Of a stretch of DNA of 64,000 nucleotides, positions 1-10,700 are shown piece after piece. A model generated the notes under the pieces. The model was given only the letters and a program-made list of their open reading frames with translations, was not told where the DNA came from and did no database searches. A program made the translations under genes and the position numbers. The stretch's first letter is position 1, and every line of letters begins with the position of its first letter. The DNA is from Helianthus annuus (lineage: Eukaryota; Streptophyta; Magnoliopsida; Asterales; Asteraceae), in contig NC_035444.2 of assembly GCF_002127325.2 (NCBI RefSeq), positions 40,475,379 to 40,539,378 on the forward strand. Direction: 5' to 3'.

Positions 1-3000
1 TCGTTTCATGTCTTCTTGAAGCTGAACTAAAGCGATTGCGCCTAAAATCGCAAAAGGTGACACAAAATGAAAAATATATAATGTTACATAATGGTAATAA
101 GCCAGACTAGGAAATCAAAGGCGCAAAAGAAGCGCATGCCCGGCACAAGAAAAGCGCAACAATAAAAAATAAAAAGTACCTAATTGGCATAAAGATTAAT
201 GATTATTATACTAAAACACAACCCACCCTTAGAGTAGCTAAGGGTTTTGTCTTTTAGTGAATTTTTCTAATTACACCCCCCGCTCTTTATTATTTTTACT
301 ATACAACCCTTTAACTTAACTTTCCTAATATGCAAGTTTAGCCCCTCTACTTTAATAAAGTTTTTTCCTTCGTAAATTAACTTTGCTTATATACATGTTT
401 AGACCCCTACTTTAACTTTGCTAATATACATCTTCAGTCCCGTTACTTTTATTCCTTATTCCTTTTCGTATTTTGTCTTTTAGTGTTTTTCCCTTGCTGA
501 CGTGCCAAACAAACCGACTCCAACCGAACAATATCGTTACCGGAATCCCTATTATGAGAACCAGTATTTTTTTTTATTTTTTTGCTTTTACTGTTTCTAC
601 TTTCAGTGATATTTCTGAATACGTATGTTGACGTTTCGATGTTCGTTTCCCCATGGTTTTACGTTATCTCTTTCAGTTGCTACACCCAGTGTTGGTAATG
701 TACTGATAATCAAACTCCCATCGCAATGTGCAGGGTAAAATTTCTAGTTTAATACTATTATACAAATATAATAAAACAAACATATGATAACATATAGAGT
801 ATAGACCAGATGTACCTGTCGCGGCTGTAACTTGTGATTTTATAAAGTGGCCTTTGTTCCTAAACCACTCAGCGATAAACGGTAAACCGAGATAAATAGC
901 CTTTTTACCAAGCTCTTTGGCAGCTTGGTGAGTATAAATATATCCAATTGTGTTGAGCATGTCCACACCATAAGCTACAAAAGGCGGGCATAACTTACAG
1001 TTAGAAATATACAAAAACTTGGCATTAATTTTTTAGTTAAATGATTTATAATATACCTGCATTGGAGAGCCTTGATACTTCAGCTTCAGCATGACGGATA
1101 AAATCATCTTTATTTCCTTGCACATATTCATGGAGACGATCTTTAAGTAATGTAATTAACTTTTCTTCTCTTTCCGTTTGCACAATCTGTGATACACACA
1201 CTTAACTGATTCAAATTTACATAGCCACAAGATAAATTTTAAAAAATATATTACTGCTTGATGTATGCTACTGAATAGGATAATATATATAGATATAATA
1301 TATATATGTATATATGTGTGTGTGTGTGTGTATAATAAGAGTGTGGTCAATAGAGGATCAATTTTAAGTAAAGAACTAGTTAAGTGCTTGTACGTACCGC
1401 AGCAGTGGGAGAGAGAGAGACGGTTATGCGGTTACATAAGTGCCTTACGTATCACAGTTAAAGCAATCGACACGTGTTTTTGCCGTTTTCGCAATTCTCT
1501 ACTTAAAATTGGTTATATAGTAAACCACCCCCCCCCCTTCTTTATATATATATAGGGTAAGGTTAACGTACGCATCGCACGTTAAGGACTATTGTATTTT
1601 AAACTCTCTCTCTCTCTATATATATAGGGAAGAGTTCATGTGAGAACTCCTCCTAGTTGTGAGAACTTGCAAGAATTTTACTTCCCGTGTGAGTTTTGCA
1701 ACCAAATTTTGCACAAAAGTAAATTAACATCTAACTAGCACACCTATAAATAAAAACCGGAAAAAAAAATTACGAGCCAGCTTTTTTTCGATATGTACAT
1801 GTAAGCTTCATAAAAAAATCGTCAAAATTTTTTTTCAAAACACTTTTGGAAGTAGGGTTCTCACGAGTTCTCACAACTCAAACTAGTTCTCATTTTAACC
1901 ATTCCATATATATGTGTGTGTGTTCACAACAGGGGACAGTTCCTATAAGAACTCAAATAATGGTAAAAAAAAAAAACCATATAAACTAATCAAAATATTG
2001 AATCTGAAACATACAAGATACAAGTTGAAATTTCGATTCATAATTCATAGTTTCATACCTCTGTTGAAGTGTTTTACAAGAGTTTTAAAGCATTTTCTTT
2101 TAAAAAATAAACAAATTCAAATATGCATCTGATTTTGCAGTCTGTTGCAACAACCGAAAAATGTAGATCTGTCATTTACAAAGTTACAAAATTATGCCAA
2201 ACACTTCAACAACAAGATACAAATACAATCTCGTCAAGTTTGTGAATTTGTACCTATATGATTCAACTTGTGAATTTTGATCAGTTCTTACCAACATTTA
2301 AGTTCATAGTTGATCCTGATTCTATATTCACACGTACCCTCATCTTTTCTTGCAACTTTTTAGTATCAATCTGCTCCCCTTCGGTGAAAATATCCAAAGA
2401 AGCCATGGATGCCATCGCAAGCTGGCCAATGTAGTCTTCAAATAGTTCACTCCCGAAAAGCATTGCAAAGATAGCGGCTGGGTCAATGATTGCCTCGCTA
2501 TAATTAACAGACAAAAAATATTTCAGCACTGATCAAATAACATATGAATGTACGCATTTATACAGCACAAGGTACCATAATCTATAATTAAAAACCACAA
2601 AACTAACGTTGAGATTCCTGATTTCCCGTGAACATCGTAAACCTGTCTTTGATCAGGATTACTCAATACTTGGTAAGCTTCTCCTAAAACCTGTTATAGA
2701 ATACAAAATCTTTAACTAAAATAATATATTGAAGAAAACATATTCAATAAGAGTTAGACGGGAGTGTTGCCTGAAAATTTTGTGCTGCAAGAGGATCATT
2801 TGGATTTTTGTCTGGATGGACCTGGCGCGCCTGCAATTCTCCAAGTATAGCAAGTTAACAACGAGTGGACGACAATAATTAAACTATGCTCACACGTATT
2901 TACTCGCAAGAATCTAGAAGCTATTTTTGTAAACAAGCTAATTAGGAAAAGAATACACAGGCAATCATACAATCATCATAAATCACTTATTTGTATATAT

Positions 3001-4154
3001 ACAAGTATAAGATCCCAATAAGGACTTATTATCCTGCCTGATTTCATGTAATGTTAGGTCTAACAGTCTATGCATAACTATATACAGCCTAGTTTGAAGT
3101 ACATGAAGCTAGGGGTGTTCACGGTCCCATCTGTCTGAGCTGAACCGCTATATACCGGGTCAGCCAAATCGACCACTTTGGCGGTTTGAGAGTTTGAACT
3201 TTTTTTTTTAAAAAAAAAATTATTAGTTTGTATTAAAAAATATAAAACAATAAAGATGGTTCATGAATTTAATGCATATACATAACTGTAAATCCAAATA
3301 AATTTAAAAAGGGCTAGATGACTAGTTCGGTTTGACTCCAAGTTAGAAACCGTAACCGGACCGTTAAACCACCAAAACTGAACCGTGAACAGACCGTACA
3401 AAATCACAAAAGGTTTGGTCGGTTTCAACAGTTTATGAACACCAAGTTCTTCATCATGCATATACCAAAACTGGAGCTTGGATTACATATAGCTTCAATT
3501 ACTAAGAACAGTTATATAAATGTTGCAAGGGAAGGAAATAAGAGCTTGCCAACAAATAATAAAATTCACGCGCCCTTGGTTTTAAAATGCACGCCTTAGG
3601 CAAGGTGACCAAAATAACACCTTCATGTACATGTGAATATCTGAGTCAGAATTTTGTCATACCGAACCAGGTTGATATGTAAAACTGACCAAAACGACGA
3701 AGATATTACGAACATTTACTTCATCAAATGACCTATACATAAAAGCGACGAGATAGATGCAACTTTTGGTTATACATAAAGGCTATAAAGCTTATTTGTT
3801 GCACTAACACCTTGCAGCCCTCACCTCGGCTTTCGAGACCTAAACGCCTTGGAACGCCTAATGTTCTCTTACAAACAAAATGTGCTGCAATTGGCTTGAT
3901 TTCTTATCAACACAGGTCTTATACCCAAACTTATATAAATTACTTAAAGTTAATTGAAATTGAAATTTCATTAAATTAGGGCACAAATAGCAGGTAAAAT
4001 AAGAAATCAAACAAAATCGCATAATTATTACAAGAATTAATGAAAGATGTATAATAATAATAATAACCTTGATATAATAAGCTTTCTTAATCTCAGATTC
4101 CGTTGCGGTAGGTTTAACCCCAAGAATATCGTAATACTCCGTCTCCTTCACCAT
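1..4154 (-). CDS. DnaJ (Hsp40) co-chaperone with DnaJ-X domain, exons 1-7, 3' end beyond window
   Basis: J-domain co-chaperone that stimulates Hsp70 ATPase; plant relatives of the dnaJ 10 type carry a C-terminal DnaJ-X domain. Exons, read on the minus strand: 4154-4068, 2830-2771, 2690-2608, 2497-2338, 1186-1057, 974-816 and 41-1 (runs off the edge). They join in frame to 240 residues. The J domain is at residues 5-70, with the start [13 protein letters not shown], the catalytic HPD in QVHPDKNP (exon 2) and the helix IV region GEAYQVLS. DnaJ-X type sequence follows: [35 protein letters not shown], and [15 protein letters not shown]. All introns are GT-AG except intron 2 (2770-2691), which begins GC. 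Introns 1 and 4 are enlarged by small transposons. There is no disruption in the visible part, so it looks functional. The splice sites are my reading; the family call is firm. Confidence 0.95.
42..815 (-). other. DnaJ intron 6
   Basis: AT-rich intron between exon 6 (ends ACAG, donor GTACATCTG) and exon 7 (acceptor TTTTAG at 47-42). At 774 bp it is larger than introns 2, 3 and 5. It contains T-rich runs and stretches resembling old intergenic repeats, but I could not find paired ends of a transposon in it. Confidence 0.7.
1286..1336. repeat. TA/TG microsatellite
   Basis: Alternating TA then TG dinucleotides inside DnaJ intron 4. A similar TA-then-TG tract lies at about 44788-44832, and a CT-then-TA tract at about 1602-1627. 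These are simple repeats with no coding meaning. Confidence 0.85.
1620..1912. mobile_element. Non-autonomous inverted-repeat element in DnaJ intron 4
   Basis: The left end reads GGAAGAGTTCATGTGAGAAC and then TAGTTGTGAGAAC. The right end is its inverted counterpart: GTTCTCACAACTCAAACTAG, then GTTCTCATTTTAACCATTCC. Together they form long imperfect terminal inverted repeats around about 200 bp of AT-rich sequence, with no coding capacity. A fragment of a related end may follow at 1930-1965. The superfamily is not decided, because target duplications are hidden in TATATA repeats. Confidence 0.6.
3114..3443. mobile_element. Short inverted-repeat element in DnaJ intron 1
   Basis: Begins GGTGTTCA and ends TGAACACC, 330 bp apart. 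The interior is rich in CCGGTT/AACCGG words (GAACCGCTATATACCGG, AACCGGACCGTTAAACC) typical of decayed non-autonomous plant elements. No protein is encoded. The short ends are the only support, so the class is uncertain. The rest of intron 1 (3444-4067) contains GCGCC/AGGCG-type repeat debris at 3570-3610 and 3825-3862. Confidence 0.4.
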
Positions 4155-4614
4155 CGATCAAACAACAACCGATCTAGGGTTCTTGCGAATGTACGGAAAT
4201 CTCAATGCTAAAAACTTAAAAGGCGTACGAATATGGAATTAAATGAATCGAATCGAACAAGGTAACAACTGGTCAAGAAAATAATAATAAAATAGCAACA
4301 AGACAATTGGGAAAAATCATCCACAAATACAATTCTTTACGAATAAAATTGAATTCAAAGTATATGATTGCGATTGGAGGAGAACAAGAAGAAGAAGATA
4401 CGAACGAGGCTGCGGTATGACGTCGTTGACGGTGACCAACCACGGTCCGGTCCGGTCCCACCACTAGATGGTTATTCTTCAATGGATCGATTGTTGTTTT
4501 TTTTTTTGTTGATGGATAGGATAATATCTTTAGAGCCGTTGAAATAGGTCCTTGGTTATAATTTGTTACGTATTAATCCTAGCTGGCATTTGTTAAGACC
4601 TGTTATATCGCTCT
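4155..4614 (-). promoter_or_regulatory. Upstream region of the DnaJ gene
   Basis: Lies directly upstream of the DnaJ ATG when read on the minus strand. A GACGTC core at 4419-4424 (a bZIP-type site) and a GGACCGGACC repeat are visible, but there is no clear TATA box. A poly-T run at 4496-4509 and a Tourist-like MITE from 4618 bound the likely proximal promoter. That it is a promoter is inferred from position only. Confidence 0.4.
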
Positions 4615-4617
4615 TTA

Positions 4618-4859
4618 GACCATAGGGTATGGTGGGGTTTAGGTTGAGGCATTTGTTGACACGTGGAATGGGAGCCCCCCCCCCCCCCTCACCACCACTC
4701 AAACCCACGCCCATGGGGTATGGTGGGGCTTGGGTTGGGGGCATGAGTTTGGTTTGGCCATTGAGAGCCTGCCATGTCACTTACTAGCCCGCCCCACGTC
4801 CGGCTTCAAACCCACGCCAATGGGGCCACGCCCCAACCCAAGCCCCATACCCCATGGCC
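4618..4859. mobile_element. Tourist-like (PIF/Harbinger) MITE
   Basis: A 242-bp element flanked by TTA on both sides (4615-4617 and 4860-4862). The ends are inverted repeats: GACCATAGGGTATGGTGGGG on the left, and the complement of CCCCATACCCCATGGCC on the right. It contains a second, internal copy of the same end (CATGGGGTATGGTGGGGC, about 4711) and a poly-C run, which suggests one copy landed in another. Three-base TTA duplications are typical of PIF/Harbinger elements. Confidence 0.6.
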
Positions 4860-4862
4860 TTA

Positions 4863-5095
4863 AGGGTGTTAAGGAGCATTAAAAGCTTCACGTGTTAAAA
4901 AGTTAACTACAAGAGAGAGAGGAAATCAAACATTGGAAAATTTGCACACACAGAACATGTTATATATATGTATTTAATTAATTTATGGGGCGTTAATGAA
5001 GGTTAAAACATTTCCTTGGTGCGAGGTGATGTGAAAAGGGTCAAGTGAGTGATGTGACACCTACGTGTAGTTAAGAGGCGTGAAAGTATACCCAT
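4863..5095. other. Intergenic sequence with decayed inverted-repeat debris
   Basis: No gene. CTTCACGTGTTAAAAAGTTA on the left resembles the complement of the right side (TAGTTAAGAGGCGTGAAAG), so this may be a third small transposon end to end with its neighbours, but target duplications are not convincing. Confidence 0.3.
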
Positions 5096-6080
5096 GGCCT
5101 AAGACCTTGTGTAGTCAAGCCCCATTTGAGGGCGTTATACGACACGTGACGAAATGCGTAAGAGAGTGGCTTTATGGGGCGTTATATCAAAATAGGGTGT
5201 AGTGGTAAGGGGGTTATGTGACAACTCGAACTTTAGGCTTGCTTGATGTAACGTTACGTGCTTATGTGACATTGAATTAATAAATGTTATGATGTTATGT
5301 GCCTTATGTGTGTATGTTATGTTTATTTTTATCGAGCCCAAACCAAACACTAAACCCGATCGCACAAGGTTTAATGGTCACACAAGCCCTTTGGGCCACA
5401 CTTGAAATCGGACTCCACTTGATACCCGAGTTGGGCTCGGCCCACTCCCCATTCGCAACACACAAAACCGAGTTAGGGGTTTTGTTTTACCACTTTTGCA
5501 AATCACAAACACACACAAACCCTAGAAGCTTTCCTCTCTCTCTCTCGGCTTGCTTGGAACTCGACGGCACACACACACACTTTGAAGCTTTTGAAACGAA
5601 TCGATCCTCTACCTTCAATCCAATCGGTTAGTGTTTGATTGTGTTTTAGTAATTGAATGTTGTTGTTATTACATGCTTTGGTTTGAACGAGTATGATTGA
5701 TTGTTATGTCAAACAATATGAACCGTATATAGACGATCTTGTGGATCGGTTTGCATGTCAATAACTTGGAAATTGATTTGATGATGCTTGCTAAACTGCC
5801 GTGATGATTATTTAGTTCGAATTATAATAATGATGTTCATAAGAATCGGCCGTTATGTATTGTTTTGGACAAGTGTTCTTGATTACGTTTGGTATTAGGG
5901 TTCATGAAAATTGATGTTGCTTTCCCTTGTTTGATCGATAATTACCATATTATGAAACTGATAAAGGTTGGTAATTGATGATAATTGTCATGTTTGATCT
6001 GAATTCGAAACTGCCAAGGATGTTAGCTGAAATCACGGGGTTAATTGACTAGAATTATGGAAGGCTGTTACATGCGCACG

Positions 6081-6273
6081 GTTGCGACTCGGCATCACCA
6101 GTTGCGAGTCGGAACCCCACTCGAGACCAAACCGCACGAACCGCAACCACGGTTGCGAGTCCCGTTGCGACTCGTAACCAGACCATGATGAACCGAGATC
6201 TCCATTGCGACTCGCAACCAGCTGTTGCGACTCGTAATCTCCGGTTGCGACTCGAGATCTCCGTTGCGACTCG
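6081..6273. repeat. GTTGCGACTCG word array in Gypsy-1 U3
   Basis: At least eight copies of an 11-base word, starting at 6081, 6101, 6152, 6164, 6205, 6224, 6244 and 6263. The sixth-to-tenth bases are either GACTC or GAGTC, so copies are partly complementary to each other, and GACTCGCAAC at 6209 is a true inverted copy. It lies upstream of the TATA-like site, where U3 enhancers usually lie. The second LTR has the same array at 13470-13662. Confidence 0.85.
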
Positions 6274-6562
6274 AGACCATCGTTTACACGCACACTGTTG
6301 GGCCTTCACTGTCACGGGCCCAATCTATTGAGCCCAACGATTTGAATTGTGAACTGTTTATTAATGGACTTGTATGCGTTTACTAATTGGGCCGATTGAG
6401 AATCTGAACCGTTTTGTTATTGGGCTGCTTATGTCATTGGGCCGGGTATGATTGGACTTAGACAATTGAATCACGCATGCTATGCCTTATCTGCTTACGT
6501 GCATACGTGTTTGCCATGACTATACGTGATTACTATATACGTGCTACATACGAACCTGACTC

Positions 6563-6570
6563 GTATATAA
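6563..6570 (+). promoter_or_regulatory. TATA-like box of the Gypsy-1 LTR
   Basis: GTATATAA sits about 70 bp before a strong splice donor and downstream of the word array, a sensible place for a Pol II start near 6595. It is a weaker match than the CTATAAATAG boxes of the other LTRs in this window. Confidence 0.4.
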
Positions 6571-6639
6571 CCATGATAGGACGTGAGTGACCATTTACTT
6601 GCTACTTGTACTTTCTGTGTATCTGCCGAGCAAACCAAG

Positions 6640-7198
6640 GTGAGTTCACACAGCCAAGGCATGGGATTCCCGGGTTGGGAATTGGGTTGGATATGATGGA
6701 TATGGAATGATTACTCGTACTTACGCATATACCAGACTATAGACCATCGTCCTCAGGTTAGTCAGGACACGTTACGTAAAGCCTACGTAACCCAGTATAT
6801 TTTCCATATGTCTCCCGGGTCGGGAAGGACACGTTACGTAAAGCCTACGTAACCCAATACCATCCACTGGCTTCCAGATCGGAAGGCCACGCTGCGTAAA
6901 GCCTACGTAGCCCCCACACGTACCACTGTCCTCGGGGAAGGGCGCGTCACGTAAAGCCTACGTGACCCTGTACGTTTTCCTGTTCTCGGTAAAGAAGAAC
7001 ACATGGTCGGAAGTTAGTCTAGTAAGTACCGTTAATGAGAAGCCCTCATTAGCCAGGATAAACATGGGAAGCCCCCACCAGTATTACGATCACTAGTATG
7101 GGAAGCCCCCACTAGCTATACTTATGCATTACGTTATGAACTTACTTGCTGTGAACTCGCTCAACTAGTTTGTTGATTATTTGCTGCATGCCTTGCAG
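6640..7198 (+). other. Candidate leader intron in the Gypsy-1 LTR
   Basis: Donor CAAG|GTGAGT at 6639/6640 and acceptor CCTTGCAG|GACC ending at 7198 would remove 559 bp. Splicing here would join the start of the transcript to the U5 end and remove the whole hairpin array. The motifs are visible; use of the sites is inference. Confidence 0.45.
6771..7115 (+). other. Array of seven hairpins sharing an AAGCC loop
   Basis: Seven inverted repeats each enclose the loop AAGCC: 6771-6791 and 6833-6853 (stem GTTACGTA with TACGTAAC), 6891-6911 (GCTGCGTA with TACGTAGC), 6946-6966 (GTCACGTA with TACGTGAC), 7031-7053 (GTTAATGAG with CTCATTAGC), 7065-7077 (TGGG with CCCA) and 7093-7115 (CTAGT plus GGG with CCC plus ACTAG, two-base bulge). 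The stems differ yet mostly keep pairing, while the loop does not change. Less regular hairpins lie between them (GTCCT..AGGAC at 6749-6768, CTTCC..GGAAG, GTTCT..AGAAC). The array recurs in the second LTR at 14160-14504. Confidence 0.8.
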
Positions 7199-7478
7199 GA
7201 CCTTAGGTATACTGGAGCTTGCACAGGGAGGAGCAGGTCGTTGTGGGATACGGATCGTGAACTATTTATGAACTTATTACTCGTATAACTATTTTGAGAT
7301 TACTTACTATGCTTCCGCTACTTAAACGATGTTGGTTTTGAAACATCAATCATGTCATGATGATTTACATTATTTACTTTTATATATGCTATGTTTGATA
7401 TGATTGATGGCTTGATCCTGGTCAGTCACGCTCCCAAGCGGTGGTATTCCGCGGGTGGATTTTGGGGGTGTGACAGAT

Positions 7479-7490
7479 TGGTATCAGAGC
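7479..7490 (+). promoter_or_regulatory. Gypsy-1 primer binding site (tRNA-iMet)
   Basis: TGGTATCAGAGC, three bases after the 5' LTR, complementary to the 3' end of initiator tRNA-Met. It sets the start of minus-strand synthesis and confirms plus orientation. Confidence 0.9.
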
Positions 7491-7789
7491 CATTGGTTAT
7501 AGAGAACTTGGTTTTAATATGGGAAAACGTTTTTATTAAAACCGGACTATAACCAGTACAGTGCTCTCAACGATCCACAACGACGCTTCGCTCCACGTGC
7601 AAGACTCGACACCCTAGGTAATAAGGTTTATGTTTATTGCCTGTTTGCTAGAACTGCTTAGAACTTTGCTCGCATTACGCTTAGATACACATGCTTTGAT
7701 TTCATGAGAACACCTATATGCCTACGCTTTTCTGTCATCGCCCTACTCGCGAACCATTCTTATGTATACCACTTGTTACTATGAAGATC

Positions 7790-10700
7790 ATGTCTGGACG
7801 AATCAACATGACACAAGCCCAGCTAGAGGCTCTCGTTCAAGCCCAAGTCACAGCGGCATTTGCGGCTGCTCAAGCAGGTAGGATAACTTGTAGTTATAAC
7901 TTACGCTAGGATCTTTAGATCCTACACTCCTAAACTAGCTTTTGTATTTAAACTTTGCCCTACTCGTACACAATAGGTCAACACGCGCAGCAGCCTGTCT
8001 GCACTTTCAAGAACTTCATGGACTGTCGTCCAAACTCTTTCAGTGGCACAGAGGGGGCAGTGGGACTCCTCCATTGGTTTGAAAAGTTAGAATCAGTATT
8101 CGAAATGTGCGAGTGCCCTGAGGCTCGCAAGGTCAAGTTTGCTACCGGTACTTTGGAAGGGATAGCACTGACTTGGTGGAACGCCCAAGTCCAAATCTTA
8201 GGGTTGGCAGCTGCTAACGCCACCCCATGGAACGATTTCAAGGAACTCATCAAGCGTGAGTATTGCACGCGGGAAGATATTCACAAGCTGGAAGACGAGC
8301 TGTATAACTTGAAGATGGTTGGATCGGAAATCGAAGCATATACCAAACGGTCTAACGAGCTGGCCGTTCTGTGTCCTACTATGGTGGACCCTCCATACAA
8401 GCGCATTGAGTTGTATCTCAAGGGATTGGCGCCAGAAATTCAGAGCCACGTGACGTCGGCTAACCTCGAAAACATTCAGGAAATCCAGCGCCTTGCTCAC
8501 CGTATCACTGATCAGGCAGTGGATCAGAATAGACTGCCCAAGCGTGTTAATGCTACTGCTAACGTCACCACCTCAGTTACTCCTGCTACATCTGGTGACA
8601 GTAAAAGAAAGTGGGATGGGGATTCCAGCAAAGGTTCAGCATCTGTTCAGCCACAATCTCAGCAGCAGAAGATTGACCACTATCAGAGTCCCAGTCAGCA
8701 ATCCTCTAGTGGTCACAGACAGAGGAGATATCAGGGTAGTCAACCCAGGTGCCACAACTGCAACAGGCATCACCACGGCCCATGTAACAAGGGTCGTTGT
8801 CAAAGGTGTCTTAAGATGGGTCACGAGGCCAAAGACTGTAGGAGTCCACGGCCTGCGAATCAGAATCAGCAGCCTCAGCAACCAGCTCCACAGAACCAGC
8901 AGCAGCAGCAGCAGCCACAGCGTGGAAACCGGGGGTGTTTCCAGTGTGGGGCTGAAGGTCACTTCAAACGCGATTGCCCTCAATTGAACCAGAACCGCAA
9001 CAATAATAATAACCAGGGCAACGGGAACAACAACGGTGGAAACAACAACAACAACGGCAATGAAGCTCGTGGTCGCGCTTTTGTGCTAGGTCGAGGCGAC
9101 GCAGTGAACGATCCCAACGTTGTCATGGGTAAGTTTCTCCTCGACAATATTTACGTTACTGTTTTGTTTGATTCGGGTGCGGATACAAGCTATATGTCTG
9201 TGAAAATGTGTCAACTGCTAAAACGTGTACCAACACTTTTACCCACCAAACATGTAGTAGAGTTAGCTAACGGTAAAAGTCTAGAAGCCACGCACGTAGT
9301 TCAGGGTTGTAATCTTATCCTAGCTGGCCAAGCCTTCTCCATTGACCTCATTCCCATAGTTTTGGGTAGTTTCGACGTCGTGATTGGGATGGATTGGTTA
9401 TCCCAACACCAGGCAGAAATCTTATGCAGCGAAAAGGTTATTCGCATTCCTCGTTTGGATCAGGAACCTCTAGAAGTTCAAGGCGACAAGAGTGGTGCAG
9501 TGGTTGGTATCATCTCTTTCTTGAAGGCTCAGAAATGCTTACGTAAAGGTCACACAGCCATTCTGGCTCTCGTTACAGACGCATCAGCAAAGGAAAAGAA
9601 ATTGGAGGATATTCCAATTGTACGTGATTACCCTCAGGTGTTTCCTGAAGACTTACCTGGCTTACCGCCTCATCGTCAGGTCGAATTTCAGATCGAGCTC
9701 GCTCCAGGAGCAGCACCCATAGCCCGCGCACCCTATCGTCTAGCTCCATCGGAATTGGAGGAACTGTCAAAGCAACTGCAAGAACTCTTAGAAAAGGGTT
9801 TCATACGACCAAGCTCTTCGCCTTGGGGAGCTCCAGTACTTTTTGTGAAAAAGAAAGACGGTACGTTCAGGATGTGTATAGACTACAGGGAACTGAACAA
9901 GGTGACGGTGAAGAACCGTTATCCTCTTCCGCGCATCGACGACTTGTTCGACCAGTTGCAAGGGTCGTGTTACTATTCGAAGATAGATTTGAGGTCAGGG
10001 TACCATCAGCTGAGAGTCCGGGATGAGGACGTCTCTAAGACTGCATTCAGAACTCGTTATGGCCACTACGAGTTTCTCGTCATGCCATTTGGGTTAACGA
10101 ACGCGCCTGCTGTATTTATGGATCTTATGAACAGGGTATGCAAACCCTATCTCGACAAGTTCGTCATAGTATTCATCGACGACATCCTGATTTACTCCAA
10201 GAGTCAGGAGGAACACGAGCAGCATCTCCGCCTTATTTTGGAACTCCTTCGGAAGGAACAGCTGTACGCCAAGCTTTCTAAATGCGACTTCTGGCTTCGT
10301 GAAGTCCACTTTCTAGGCCATGTGGTGAACAGGGATGGGATCCACGTCGATCCATCCAAGGTAGATTCGATCAGGAACTGGCCTGCACCGCGTACACCGA
10401 CAGAAATACGCCAGTTCTTGGGTTTGGCAGGTTATTATCGGCGGTTCATAAAAGACTTCTCAAAGATTGCTCAGCCGCTTACGCTACTGACACAGAAGGG
10501 TGTCGTTTATCGCTGGGGAGAGCCCCAGGAGACTGCTTTTCAGCACCTAAAGGATAGACTTTGCAGTGCACCTATCCTCTCTTTGCCAGAGGGCACAGAT
10601 GACTTCGTGGTTTATTGTGATGCATCCATTCGGGGACTGGGATGTGTGTTAATGCAGCGCGACAAGGTTATTGCTTACGCCTCTCGTCAACTCAAGGTTC

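Larger units (their letters stand above)
5217..7475 (+). repeat. Gypsy-1 5' LTR
   Basis: Begins TGTGACAACTCG and ends GGGTGTGACA. It contains, in order, a GTTGCGACTCG word array (6081-6273), a TATA-like GTATATAA (6563-6570), a strong splice donor AAG|GTGAGT (6639/6640), an array of AAGCC-loop hairpins (6771-7115) and a splice acceptor CCTTGCAG (ends 7198). Apparent reading frames inside it occur identically in both LTRs and are not genes. Confidence 0.95.

Noticed and set aside
4418..4430. GACGTCGTTGAC considered as a stress element of the DnaJ promoter
   Set aside because: Six-base matches are common by chance; kept only as a remark in the promoter entry.
5299..5631. 110-codon frame, repeated exactly at 12688-13020
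   Set aside because: Both copies are inside the two Gypsy-1 LTRs; a by-product of LTR duplication.
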